The position numbers were made by a program, and so were the translations under genes. Under the pieces are notes generated by a model. That model ran no database searches. It saw only the letters and a program-made list of their open reading frames with translations, and was not told where the DNA came from. A stretch of DNA of 64,000 nt, from NCBI GenBank assembly GCA_001305115.1, contig BCAA01000006.1, positions 80,569-144,568 of the forward strand. The letters run 5' to 3'. This stretch comes from Clostridia bacterium UC5.1-1E11 (GTDB lineage Bacteria > Bacillota > Clostridia > Oscillospirales > Acutalibacteraceae). Of this stretch, positions 29,018 through 37,574 are shown piece after piece. Positions within the stretch are counted from its first letter, which is position 1. Each line of letters opens with the position of its first letter.

Positions 29018-29049
29018 ATATAAAATATTCTGTTTTCAAGCCCAATTGG

Positions 29050-29108
29050 GTTTGGCCCCTTCGATTTTAAAAAGGGTTCATTCTATCCATCTAATTTTAT
29101 AGAGGCAA
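29050..29108 (-). pseudogene. Decayed tRNA-Arg-like 5' half
   Basis: Minus strand GCCTCTATAAAATTAGATGG, followed by ATAGAATGAACCC, aligns with GCCTCCATAGTTAAATGGAT of the intact tRNA-Arg 33 bases away: acceptor 5' strand, D arm and the start of the anticodon arm. The anticodon stem does not pair properly and no TTCGA T arm follows. A degenerate tandem copy, probably not functional. Confidence 0.6.
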
Positions 29109-29265
29109 ATACACCTATTTTTATATTATAGGTGGTCTGCCAAAGCTTGTCAATATTTCCACAGGTTTACTCTTAGGAAAATCCCCTCGTTTCCCTATGA
29201 AAAAGTGGAGACGCCATCCCTCGAACAGCATCCCCACTTCTTCATCTATCCCCTATCATCAAAAC

Positions 29266-30405
29266 CTATATTGAAATCGAAGCGTTGTACAGCTTTAGTT
29301 TATTACTTCCGTTTTCCTGCATTCGATAGGCGTTGCTCGGGGTCACCCAGGTCGAAGGCGTATCACATCCACGGCAGAAAATCCACCCTCCAGCATACTG
29401 AATGTCCCAAAAGGACGGGGCCGGGGAAGGCAACACCTTGCCATTCTTTCCATTCGCATCCGTCATATAAAGCGTCTGTTCCTTATCAAAAAACAGTTTT
29501 CCATACGCTGCGCCTTCCAAATCTAAAAACACATACTCGTTATTTTCAACGATATAATGCTGCATCAACCGAGTGCTCTCTCCAGTCGACAGATTTTTCA
29601 CATAAAAATCCCCATATTCTCCGGTATAATATGTGGTATCATCGCTTGTTGTTTCCGCATGATAGTTCAAGACCTCCTGGTAATACAACTTACCGTCCAT
29701 AATGTAGAAATCATCGTCTACATTTCCAGGGACTGCTTGGCTTTTTCCGCTCCCGTCGGGCTTCATCCGATATAAGACCGCATCACTTTCGCCAAACCTT
29801 CCGCCCATAAAATAGAGCCAGCCGTCTGCATAGGACAAGGAGGTATACATAAATCTACCTGGATTAGTACAGGTCTTTGTTAAACCCGTACCGTTCAGCG
29901 CACAGCGGTAGAAATCATAGACCGAATCCCGGCCGCAGGCAATCACGATCTGATCCTTATCCAACCAGAATTGGCCGATTACGCCGGGAAGCTTTACCAA
30001 ACAGGTGGTCTGCTTACCAGATATATCACAGCGATAAATTCCCTGATCGCTCCGGGCATAATAGAGCCAGCCGTCTCGATAACTGAGGTTCCAAATACCC
30101 GTACCGTCCGCGGCCCGGATGCAAGTGTCCCCAGAGCCGTTCGGCGCCATACGCCAGATATCTCCATTGCGTACATAAAATACATATCCACCGCCGGCCA
30201 CACAGGTTCCGCCATTTGCCAAATTTCCCAGAGCCGTTCCTTCTGTTAAAACGGCTGTATCCGCAAAGGTTTCGGTAGATTTTTCAACGGACAAAAGATT
30301 CGAGTCACTTTGTGTAGCACATTCCGCCCATGCGCAAGTGACAGGCATCGATGCGACACAAAATGCACACAATAGGGAGACGAAAAGCCGTCCATGCCTC
30401 TTCAT
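29266..30405 (-). CDS. Secreted DUF5050-type beta-propeller-like protein
   Basis: 379 residues. Signal peptide MKRHGRLFVSLLCAFCVASM, cleaved near CAWA. The rest is repeated strands of the form YVFYVRNGDIWRM, DGWLYYARSDQGIYRCDI, DGWLYFMGGRF...LYRMKPDGSG, GKLYYQEVL, the pattern of DUF5050 proteins that fold like a beta-propeller. Probably extracellular; ligand unknown. GGAGG lies ten bases before the ATG at 30405. Confidence 0.8.
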   Translation of the reverse strand: MKRHGRLFVSLLCAFCVASMPVTCAWAECATQSDSNLLSVEKSTETFADTAVLTEGTALGNLANGGTCVAGGGYVFYVRNGDIWRMAPNGSGDTCIRAADGTGIWNLSYRDGWLYYARSDQGIYRCDISGKQTTCLVKLPGVIGQFWLDKDQIVIACGRDSVYDFYRCALNGTGLTKTCTNPGRFMYTSLSYADGWLYFMGGRFGESDAVLYRMKPDGSGKSQAVPGNVDDDFYIMDGKLYYQEVLNYHAETTSDDTTYYTGEYGDFYVKNLSTGESTRLMQHYIVENNEYVFLDLEGAAYGKLFFDKEQTLYMTDANGKNGKVLPSPAPSFWDIQYAGGWIFCRGCDTPSTWVTPSNAYRMQENGSNKLKLYNASISI

Positions 30406-30835
30406 AATCATTTCCTCCTTCAAAATTGATCGGGCTCTTATTGTTATTGTAGCACAGGGTGTTACACATATGTTCCCAAATTTTATGGGACTTTTTCCCG
30501 GACCAACCCTGCGCAGACACAGCAAAAATCTTTCATTGTTTTGAAGGAGCCCTATATCATCTTTCTATAAGACATCTTACATTCCTTATATCTTCGCCTC
30601 CGCCGATGGATATTTCGCTCACTGGTTACTTTGTCGTACCCTTTTTCAAGCTCTCAATTTTTTTGATTTTGGGCTTGACTTTTTTATTTGCAGGCTCCCT
30701 GTTATGATCGCTCCGTTCGTCTCCAACATTTCTCAGCTTGTAAGCCCCCTATAACGATCGCCTTTGGGACATTCCCTCTCAATATATTGCTACAGGAAAC
30801 AGGTAAGCACCGACAGCTGGCGGTTTTTGTATGGT
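30406..30835. other. Intergenic, no gene supported
   Basis: A short hydrophobic frame (30606-30707, 33 codons) has no ribosome binding site. Otherwise only promoter-like AT-rich sequence (TTGTTATTGTAGCAC) before the DUF5050 gene. Confidence 0.4.
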
Positions 30836-30870
30836 AAGAAAAAAGTCCCCAGCTGTACGCTGAGGACTTT
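30836..30870 (-). terminator. Terminator of the XRE gene at 30976
   Basis: Minus strand AAAGTCCTCAGC, loop, GCTGGGGACTTTTTTC. It lies about 105 bases beyond the XRE stop codon. Confidence 0.75.
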
Positions 30871-30975
30871 CGATCACTTTCCTTCCTCCCTGGAAAAGCG
30901 GTTTTGCATCGCCTGTTGATCCATTGAGTAAGAAAGCGCTTCTCCTGGCATATACATCGGTGGCCCATCCTATCC

Positions 30976-31209
30976 TTATTCGGATTTTTCCGTATATTCC
31001 TTTGGAATTCCCCGGTAATTCGTCAAGCCCAATAGATAATCGGTCGTCGTCTGGTGGTACTTTGCCAAGCTGATGAGAACCTTTGTGGGAATATCCCTCT
31101 GTCCCAACTCATAATTGCTGTAAACCTGCTGGGAACAATAAAGAATTTGCGCCATTTCCGCCTGTGTCAGGTCCCTGTCTTCCCGTAAATCTCTGATACG
31201 TTGATACAT
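30976..31209 (-). CDS. XRE-family HTH regulator (77 residues)
   Basis: MYQRIRDLREDRDLTQAEMA, QILYCSQQVYSNYELGQRDIP, LAKYHQTTTDYLLGLTN: one HTH_3 domain with a short charged tail, close in sequence and size to the XRE protein at 18733. AGGTGATC precedes the ATG at 31209. It faces a small hydrophobic peptide gene at 31337 whose promoter holds a GCGTTAT half-site, with a matching ATAACGC on the regulator side. Confidence 0.85.
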   Translation of the reverse strand: MYQRIRDLREDRDLTQAEMAQILYCSQQVYSNYELGQRDIPTKVLISLAKYHQTTTDYLLGLTNYRGIPKEYTEKSE

Positions 31210-31275
31210 GTGATCACCTAACATCAGAATAACGCAGTCCTGTTTTTTTATTCATTCTTACCGCAAATTGCAGTA

Positions 31276-31304
31276 TTGACGAATACCGCGTTATGCAGTA
31301 AAAT
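31276..31304 (+). promoter_or_regulatory. Promoter of the 24-residue peptide, with possible XRE half-site
   Basis: TTGACG (31276-31281), 17 bases, TAAAAT (31299-31304). The spacer contains CCGCGTTATGCAG; an inverted-sense ATAACGCAG lies about 55 bases upstream, nearer the divergent XRE gene. A plausible operator pair, by position only. Confidence 0.55.
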
Positions 31305-31336
31305 GGAGAAAACCATCGAAAAAAGGAAGTGTTTTC

Positions 31337-31411
31337 ATGTGGCTCCTCATATGGCAGGCCATTTATTTCCTTGCGATCCCCTGTATCTTATGTTACCAAG
31401 CGCTTGAGTAA
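31337..31411 (+). CDS. Tiny hydrophobic peptide (24 residues)
   Basis: ATG 31337, seven bases after AAAAGGAAG, ends TAA at 31411. It starts MWLLIWQAIYFLAIP and ends CYQALE: almost entirely hydrophobic and long enough to span a membrane once. It has a good promoter with correct spacing and stands opposite a small XRE repressor. That layout recalls small membrane toxins or secreted signal peptides, but no family is recognised. Confidence 0.45.
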   Translation: MWLLIWQAIYFLAIPCILCYQALE

Positions 31412-31496
31412 AGTTTGTCCCACCTAGGAGCAATTGCCCGCAGGCTTAACGTTTACAAATGCTGTTTTCAGCGCAAACCAGACAAAAGAGGGTGTC

Positions 31497-31617
31497 CCAA
31501 AACTACGAATTTTTCGATTCATAGGAAAGGGGCGCCCTCTTTCTGTCTGGAAAAATATCTGGGTTTAAAAAACGAGGGTATCCTTCAGTCATTTCATGAC
31601 TTTTGGGATACCCTCGT
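31497..31617 (-). mobile_element. MITE-like element, copy 2 (about 121 bp)
   Basis: The reverse complement reads AACGAGGGTATCCCAAAAGT ... CAGATATTTTTCCAGACAGA ... GTTTTGGGACACCCTCT, matching copy 1 at 18412-18543 along its whole length with indels. Both hairpins are kept. It lies between the small peptide gene and the 3' end of ppdK, where it may act as a terminator. Confidence 0.65.
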
Positions 31618-31652
31618 TCTGAAACCGTGTGCTATCCTGTTAACTCGTTTTA

Positions 31653-34280
31653 TTACGCTCTTTTCTCTTTAACAGCAGCCTGCGCCGCAGCCAAACGCGC
31701 GATCGGCACGCGGAACGGAGAGCAGGAGACATAGTCCAAACCAACCTTGTGGCAGAACTCGACGGAAGTCGGGTCGCCGCCGTGCTCGCCGCAGATGCCC
31801 AGATGGAGGGCTGCATTTGCTTCGCGGCCAGCCTTTGCGCTCATCTCTACAAGACGGCCAACGCCATCCACATCGATGTGCACAAACGGATCGGACTCAT
31901 AAATCTTATTGTCATAGTAAGCATCCAGGAACTTGCCTGCGTCGTCACGGCTGAAGCCGAACGTCATCTGGGTCAAGTCGTTGGTGCCATAGCAGAAGAA
32001 GTCTGCGTCTGCCGCAATCTTGTCTGCGGTCAGGGCAGCGCGCGGGATCTCGATCATGGTGCCGACTTCGTACTTCAGCTCAACGCCGGAGTCTGCAATG
32101 ATCTTGTCCGCCGTAGCGACAACGATCTTCTTCACGAAGTCGAACTCCTTGACCTCGCCTACCAGCGGGATCATGATCTGCGGGATCACCTTGACGCCCT
32201 TCTTCTGGACGTTGATCGCTGCATTGATCACAGCGGTGGTCTGCATTTCGGCGATCTCCGGATAGGTGACCGTCAGACGGCAGCCGCGGTGGCCCATCAT
32301 CGGGTTGAACTCGTGCAGGCTCTCGATGACCTCATGAACCTTCTCGACGGACACATTCAGCTCCTTGGCGATCTCTGCGATGTCCTCTTCCTTGGTCGGG
32401 AGGAACTCGTGGAGCGGCGGGTCCAGGAAGCGGATGGTGACCGGATAGCCGTTCATCTCTTCAAACAGAGCCTCAAAGTCGCCCTGCTGATACGGCATGA
32501 TCTTCGCCAGAGCCTTCTTGCGGTCGTCGGTGTTGTCCGCAATAATCATCTCACGCATTGCCTTAATGCGCTCGCCCTCAAAGAACATGTGTTCTGTACG
32601 GCAGAGGCCGATGCCCTCTGCGCCAAATTCGCGAGCCTGATGCGCATCGCGCGGGGTATCCGCATTGGTGCAAACCTTCAGCTTGCGGTACTTGTCCGCC
32701 CAGCCCATGAATACGCCGAAGTCGCCAGCGATGGAAGCCGGAGCGGTCGGGATGGCTTCGCCGTAAATGTTGCCGGTGGAGCCGTCAATGGAAATGTAAT
32801 CGCCCTCGTTATAGGTCTTGCCAGCGAGAGTGAAGCTCTTTGCATCATAATCGACGTTGATTTCGCCGCAGCCGGATACACAGCAAGTGCCCATGCCGCG
32901 CGCAACAACTGCTGCGTGGGAAGTCATGCCGCCGCGAACTGTGAGGATACCCTCAGCAACCTGCATGCCTTCGATGTCTTCCGGAGAGGTCTCACGGCGA
33001 ACCAGGACGATCTTCTCGCCTCTCTTGGCCCACTCTTTTGCGTCCTCAGCGGTGAAGACCACCTTGCCGCAAGCAGCGCCGGGGGAAGCAGCCAGGCCCT
33101 TGCCGACGACCGTAGCCTTCTTCAGAGCCTCTGCGTTAAACTGCGGATGCAGCAGTGCGTCGAGCTGCTGCGGCTCTACGCGCAGAACAGCCTCTTCCTC
33201 GTCGATCATGCCCTCGTTCACGAGGTCAACGGCGATCTTCAGAGCTGCGTTTGCGGTACGCTTGCCGTTACGGGTCTGCAACATGTAGAGCTTGCCATTC
33301 TCGATGGTGAACTCCATATCCTGCATATCTCTGTAATGCTTCTCAAGACGGTTTGCAATATCCGCAAACTGCTTGTACACTTCAGGCATATCCTGCTCCA
33401 ACTGGCTGATCGGGGACGGCGTACGGACACCGGCCACAACGTCTTCGCCCTGCGCGTTGATGAGATACTCACCGAACAGCTTGCGCTCGCCGGTCGCCGG
33501 GTTGCGGGTGAACGCAACGCCTGTGCCGGAGTTATTGCCGGAGTTGCCGAACACCATAGCCTGTACGTTGACAGCGGTACCCCAGTCGTACGGAATCTCG
33601 TTCATGCGGCGATATACGTTTGCACGCGGGTTGTCCCAGGAACGGAAAACAGCTTTCACAGCTTCCATGAGCTGAACCTTCGGGTCGCTCGGGAAATCCT
33701 CGCCCTTATTCTCTTTATAGAAGGCCTTGAAGCGCTTGACGAGGTCCTTCATGTCCTCGGTATCCAGCTCGGTGTCCTGTGTGACACCCTTCTCTTCCTT
33801 CTTCTGATCGATAATCTTTTCAAATTCCGGCTTCGGCAGTTCCATGACAACATCGCTGAACATCTGGATGAAACGGCGATAGGAGTCGTATGCGAAACGC
33901 GGATTGTTGGTGAACTTCGCCAGTCCCTCAACCACAACATCATTCAGGCCGAGGTTCAGAATGGTGTCCATCATGCCAGGCATGGAAGCACGGGCGCCGG
34001 AACGGACGGAAACCAGCAGCGGGTTCTCCGGGTCCGCAAATTTCTTGCCGCAAACTTCTTCCATTTTGCCGAGATACTCGTAGATCTGGGCCTGGATTTC
34101 ATCGTTGATCTTTCTGCCATCCTTATAATACTGGGTGCACGCCTCCGTGCTGATGGTGAAACCCTGCGGAACAGGCATCCCTGCTTTGGTCATCTCAGCA
34201 AGGTTTGCACCCTTGCCGCCGAGCAGTTCACGCATGTCCTTATTTCCTTCAGAGAAAAGGTAGACATACTTATGGCTCAT
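31653..34280 (-). CDS. ppdK: Pyruvate, phosphate dikinase
   Basis: 875 residues. Interconverts pyruvate + ATP + Pi and PEP + AMP + PPi; in anaerobes it often runs in the glycolytic direction with PPi. N-terminal ATP-grasp (GGKGANLAEMTKAGMPVPQG), central phospho-His loop TVRGGMTSHAAVVARGMGTCC, C-terminal PEP/pyruvate barrel (LCRTEHMFF, FCYGTNDLTQMTFGFSRDD, CGEHGGDP). Full length, no frame break. The start at 34280 follows AGGAGGTAT by nine bases. Confidence 0.98.
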   Translation of the reverse strand: MSHKYVYLFSEGNKDMRELLGGKGANLAEMTKAGMPVPQGFTISTEACTQYYKDGRKINDEIQAQIYEYLGKMEEVCGKKFADPENPLLVSVRSGARASMPGMMDTILNLGLNDVVVEGLAKFTNNPRFAYDSYRRFIQMFSDVVMELPKPEFEKIIDQKKEEKGVTQDTELDTEDMKDLVKRFKAFYKENKGEDFPSDPKVQLMEAVKAVFRSWDNPRANVYRRMNEIPYDWGTAVNVQAMVFGNSGNNSGTGVAFTRNPATGERKLFGEYLINAQGEDVVAGVRTPSPISQLEQDMPEVYKQFADIANRLEKHYRDMQDMEFTIENGKLYMLQTRNGKRTANAALKIAVDLVNEGMIDEEEAVLRVEPQQLDALLHPQFNAEALKKATVVGKGLAASPGAACGKVVFTAEDAKEWAKRGEKIVLVRRETSPEDIEGMQVAEGILTVRGGMTSHAAVVARGMGTCCVSGCGEINVDYDAKSFTLAGKTYNEGDYISIDGSTGNIYGEAIPTAPASIAGDFGVFMGWADKYRKLKVCTNADTPRDAHQAREFGAEGIGLCRTEHMFFEGERIKAMREMIIADNTDDRKKALAKIMPYQQGDFEALFEEMNGYPVTIRFLDPPLHEFLPTKEEDIAEIAKELNVSVEKVHEVIESLHEFNPMMGHRGCRLTVTYPEIAEMQTTAVINAAINVQKKGVKVIPQIMIPLVGEVKEFDFVKKIVVATADKIIADSGVELKYEVGTMIEIPRAALTADKIAADADFFCYGTNDLTQMTFGFSRDDAGKFLDAYYDNKIYESDPFVHIDVDGVGRLVEMSAKAGREANAALHLGICGEHGGDPTSVEFCHKVGLDYVSCSPFRVPIARLAAAQAAVKEKRA

Positions 34281-34617
34281 GAACATATACCTCCTAAATA
34301 AAATAAATAACGAGCACAGGTCACACACTCTCTCATAATTGCTCTCCCCGTATTATATCAAAAAAGGCGCGGGATTACCAGTCTTTTTCAATAAAACCCA
34401 CCGAGAATTGTAAATTTTCCGGCGCAAAACCGAGGAAGTTCCACAAAACCGGTGGGAAACGCGAATTAGTGCTTGAAAAATTTCGTACATATGAGATAAT
34501 AATAACAAGAGCCGGGTGTGCCTAAGCAAACCAGGCGTTTTCGTGCATAAGGCCGACACAGGGAAGGCGGCCTTGCACAATTGGAACTTTCAAAAGTTTA
34601 TGCGGAGGATTTTGCCT
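34281..34617. promoter_or_regulatory. Divergent promoter region of ppdK and the glmU-like gene
   Basis: Minus strand: extended -10 TGATATAAT (34352-34360) with a weak TGGTAA 17 bases upstream, for ppdK. Plus strand: TTGAAA (34473-34478), 16 bases, GATAAT (34495-34500), for glmU-like. No gene between. Confidence 0.55.
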
Positions 34618-35655
34618 ATGCCAGAGCAGACTTGTGCCGTTATCCTTGCCGGTGGCGAGGGAAAACGCATGAAATCAAATCATCCGAAAGTGCTGGCTTC
34701 CGTGCTGTTCAAACCCATGTTGCAGTGGGTGATGGACGCCGCGGAGGGCGCAGGGGTGAGGGAACTGTGCGTGGTGACGGGACATAAGCACGAGCAAGTG
34801 GAAGCTTACCTGCAAGCGGCGGAAAAAGCCGGCGGAGCACGGCTGCACCATGTATTGCAGGCCGAACAGCACGGAACGGGGCATGCGGTTATGATGGCGG
34901 AACCGTTTTTGCGTGCGCACAGCGGCGGAAACACGCTTATCCTCAATGGAGACGCGCCGTTCGTCAGCGCAGAGGTGTTGGAAGCAGCCCTTGGCGCCCA
35001 TGTGTGCAACGGAAATGCCGTCACCGTCATCACGGCAGAGCTGGACGATCCATCCGGTTATGGACGGATCGTGCGCGATCCGTCGACCGGTTTGGTCCGC
35101 GCCATCGTGGAGCAGAAGGACGCCGATGAAGCTACCCTTGCCGTCCGGGAGATCAATTCCGGGGCCTATTGGTTCCGCACGGACGATCTGCTCTCCATCT
35201 TAGGCAGTTTCCGCAACGACAATGCACAGGGCGAGTATTACCTCACCGATGCAGTACGCCTCTTGATCGAACAGAACAAAAACGCGGGAGCCTACATCGC
35301 ATCCGATCCGGCTGCGGTGATGGGCGCAAACGACTGCGTGCAGCTGAACGCCCTGAATGAAATCGCCAGGGCGCGGATTTTGCACGCCCAGATGCTGGCG
35401 GGCGTGGAGATCCCCTGCACCGACGGGGTTCTGATCGGGCCGGACGTCTCCATTGGACGTTCCACCCGCATCCTGCCGAACACCATCCTGCGTGGAAACA
35501 CGGCGGTCGGGGCGGATTGCACCATCGGTCCAAGCGTTGTCCTCACAGACTGCACGGTGGGCGATGGCGCGTCGCTGTGTTTCGCCTCCTGCGAACGCAC
35601 CAACATTTCAGCCAGCCAGGCCATTGTGCCTTTTACGGTGATTGGAAATTCCTGA
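34618..35655 (+). CDS. GlmU-like nucleotidyltransferase (short C-terminal beta-helix)
   Basis: 345 residues. The N-terminal pyrophosphorylase has LAGGEGKRMKSNHPKVL, QAEQHGTGHAV, LNGDAPF and GSGxYG-like PSGYGRIVRD, enough for UDP-GlcNAc formation from GlcNAc-1-P and UTP. The C-terminal part has a few hexapeptide turns (VSIGRSTRILPNTILRGNTAVGADCTIGPSVVL) then stops about 110 residues before a usual bifunctional GlmU, so the acetyltransferase site is absent. Joined to prs by 52 bases, a common glmU-prs order. Full GlmU function therefore doubtful. GCGGAGGAT precedes ATG 34618. Confidence 0.88.
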   Translation: MPEQTCAVILAGGEGKRMKSNHPKVLASVLFKPMLQWVMDAAEGAGVRELCVVTGHKHEQVEAYLQAAEKAGGARLHHVLQAEQHGTGHAVMMAEPFLRAHSGGNTLILNGDAPFVSAEVLEAALGAHVCNGNAVTVITAELDDPSGYGRIVRDPSTGLVRAIVEQKDADEATLAVREINSGAYWFRTDDLLSILGSFRNDNAQGEYYLTDAVRLLIEQNKNAGAYIASDPAAVMGANDCVQLNALNEIARARILHAQMLAGVEIPCTDGVLIGPDVSIGRSTRILPNTILRGNTAVGADCTIGPSVVLTDCTVGDGASLCFASCERTNISASQAIVPFTVIGNS

Positions 35656-35707
35656 AGCCGGGGACTTCCAAGAGGGAAGAGTCATACAAATATAGGGGGA
35701 AGCAAAA

Positions 35708-36664
35708 ATGAATTTTCATGGCAAGGACATCAAGATTTTTGCCGCAAGCGCCAACCAGCGCATGGCAAAGCAGATTTCGGAGTGCCTGGGATTGTCCATG
35801 GGCAAGAGCGAGGTCGGCACGTTCAGCGACGGAGAAATCTCGGTTTCTCTGTTTGAATCCGTGCGCGGTTCTGATTGCTTTATCGTACAATCCACCTGTG
35901 AACCCGTCAACAACAACCTCATGGAGCTACTGATTATGATCGATGCCATGAAGCGTGCGTCCGCCGCCCGCATCACGGCTGTTATGCCCTACTTCGGTTA
36001 TGCCCGGCAGGACCGCAAGGCAAAAGCCCGCGATCCGATCTCTGCAAAGCTTGTTGCAGACTTGCTCACAACCGCCGGGGCGGACCGCCTTCTGACCATG
36101 GATCTACATGCAGCCCAGATTCAGGGCTTCTTCAATATCCCGGTCGACCATCTGTTGGGCGCGCCGCTGCTATCCTCCTTCATGAAGGAGCGTGTGGGTG
36201 AGAACAGCGATGAATATGTTGTCGTTTCCCCCGACCTGGGTTCCGTCACGCGTGCACGCAATTTTGCCGCGCGCATCGGATGCAGCCTGGCAATTGTAGA
36301 CAAGCGCCGCCAAAAGGCCAACGTCTGCGAAGTGATGAATATCATCGGCAGTGTGGAAGGGAAAAAGGTTATCCTGGTAGACGATATGATCGATACCGCC
36401 GGTACCCTTTGCAACGCCGCCGCCGCCATCATGGAAAAGGGCGCGAAGGATGTCACTGCCTGTGCGACGCATGCAGTCCTTTCCGGTCCGGCGATCGAGC
36501 GCATCCGCAACAGCGCGATCAAAGAATTGGTGCTTTTGGACACCATTCCACTGCCGGAGGAAAAGACGCTTCCGAACTTTACCGTTTTGCCGGTGGCCCC
36601 CCTCTTTGCGGAAGCCATCGAGCGCATCTATGAGGACAAGCCGGTCAGCCCGATGTTCGTATAA
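35708..36664 (+). CDS. prs: Ribose-phosphate pyrophosphokinase
   Basis: 318 residues. Makes PRPP from ribose-5-phosphate and ATP. Seen: IKIFAASANQRMAKQI, GSDCFIVQSTC, YARQDRKAKARDPI (flexible loop), MDLHAAQIQGFFNIPVDHL, and the PRPP loop VILVDDMIDTAGTL. Complete class I enzyme. Precedes pth and mfd in a cluster conserved in Firmicutes. Confidence 0.97.
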   Translation: MNFHGKDIKIFAASANQRMAKQISECLGLSMGKSEVGTFSDGEISVSLFESVRGSDCFIVQSTCEPVNNNLMELLIMIDAMKRASAARITAVMPYFGYARQDRKAKARDPISAKLVADLLTTAGADRLLTMDLHAAQIQGFFNIPVDHLLGAPLLSSFMKERVGENSDEYVVVSPDLGSVTRARNFAARIGCSLAIVDKRRQKANVCEVMNIIGSVEGKKVILVDDMIDTAGTLCNAAAAIMEKGAKDVTACATHAVLSGPAIERIRNSAIKELVLLDTIPLPEEKTLPNFTVLPVAPLFAEAIERIYEDKPVSPMFV

Positions 36665-36965
36665 TAGGGTGTAGGCAGACGGTTTTCCTTTGTTTCGTAT
36701 ACAACCGGGCGGGGTAGCGCAGCTATCCCGCCTGCTTCTTCTGTCCGGGAAAATCGACGGTTTTCCGCAAACTTCACCGGGTTCCATACTGAACACGCGC
36801 CGGCCCAGAGGATGGACTACGCTGTATGGGACCCGCCGTCCATTTCCGTATGGCAAGCGCTTCATCAGGACGGGCATCGTCTCCAGGAATGCCGCATCCA
36901 TTTGCTGGCATCAAATATCCGGCGCTAAAAGGAATTGCGCCGTCGGCAATAGAAAGGGAGTTTTT
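36665..36965. other. Intergenic between prs and pth
   Basis: A frame continuous with pth extends back through this region, but its start lacks a ribosome binding site and its residues match nothing. No other feature seen. Confidence 0.4.
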
Positions 36966-37574
36966 ATGTTTCAAAAGTTATTCAGGCGGCCCGCGCCTCT
37001 GACTGGTCCGGTGGAATATCTCATCGTCGGGCTAGGAAATCCGGGCAGCAAGTACGAGGGCACCCGGCATAACACGGGCTTTATGGCCATTGACCGAATT
37101 GCAGAGAAGGCGGGTGTGGAGATCGATCGTCTGAAATTCAAAGGGCTCTGCGCACGCGCACAGGTTGGTGGCAAAAGCGTCCTGTTGCTCAAGCCTTCCA
37201 CCTTCATGAATCTCTCCGGGCAAAGCGTCCAAGAGGCAATGAACTTCTATAAGCTCCCGGCAGAAAAAGTGTTCATCCTGTTCGACGATATTTCGCTGCC
37301 AGTCGGACGCATGCGTATTCGCATGAAGGGAAGCGACGGCGGGCATAACGGCATGAAAAATATCATATATTTGAGCGGAAAAGATACCTTTCCCCGGATA
37401 AAACTCGGGATTGGAGCAAAGCCAAATCCAAGCTGGGATTTGGCCGACTGGGTGTTGAGCCATTTTACAGAGCAGGAGATGAAGCAGCTTTCCGAAGTGT
37501 TCGACCATGCAGCTGAAGCAGTGGAATGGATGGTCAATGGGAAAAACGCAGAGGCAATGAACCGTTTTAATTGA
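36966..37574 (+). CDS. pth: Peptidyl-tRNA hydrolase
   Basis: 202 residues. Frees tRNA from dropped-off peptidyl-tRNA. LIVGLGNPGSKYEGTRHNTGF (with the catalytic His in RHNTGF), LKPSTFMNLSGQSV and FDDISLPVGRMRIRMKGSDG then GHNGMKNI are the three Pth motifs. A ~14-residue extension precedes the usual start (MFQKLFRRPAPLTGPVEYLIV). The ATG at 36966 follows GAAAGGGAG. Confidence 0.96.
   Translation: MFQKLFRRPAPLTGPVEYLIVGLGNPGSKYEGTRHNTGFMAIDRIAEKAGVEIDRLKFKGLCARAQVGGKSVLLLKPSTFMNLSGQSVQEAMNFYKLPAEKVFILFDDISLPVGRMRIRMKGSDGGHNGMKNIIYLSGKDTFPRIKLGIGAKPNPSWDLADWVLSHFTEQEMKQLSEVFDHAAEAVEWMVNGKNAEAMNRFN

Noticed and set aside
30606..30707. 33-codon hydrophobic peptide frame
   Set aside because: No ribosome binding site or promoter of note, unlike the 31337 peptide.
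31749..34301. 850-codon open frame on the plus strand
   Set aside because: Exact antisense of ppdK; long because of the codon bias of that gene. No start signal and no recognisable product.
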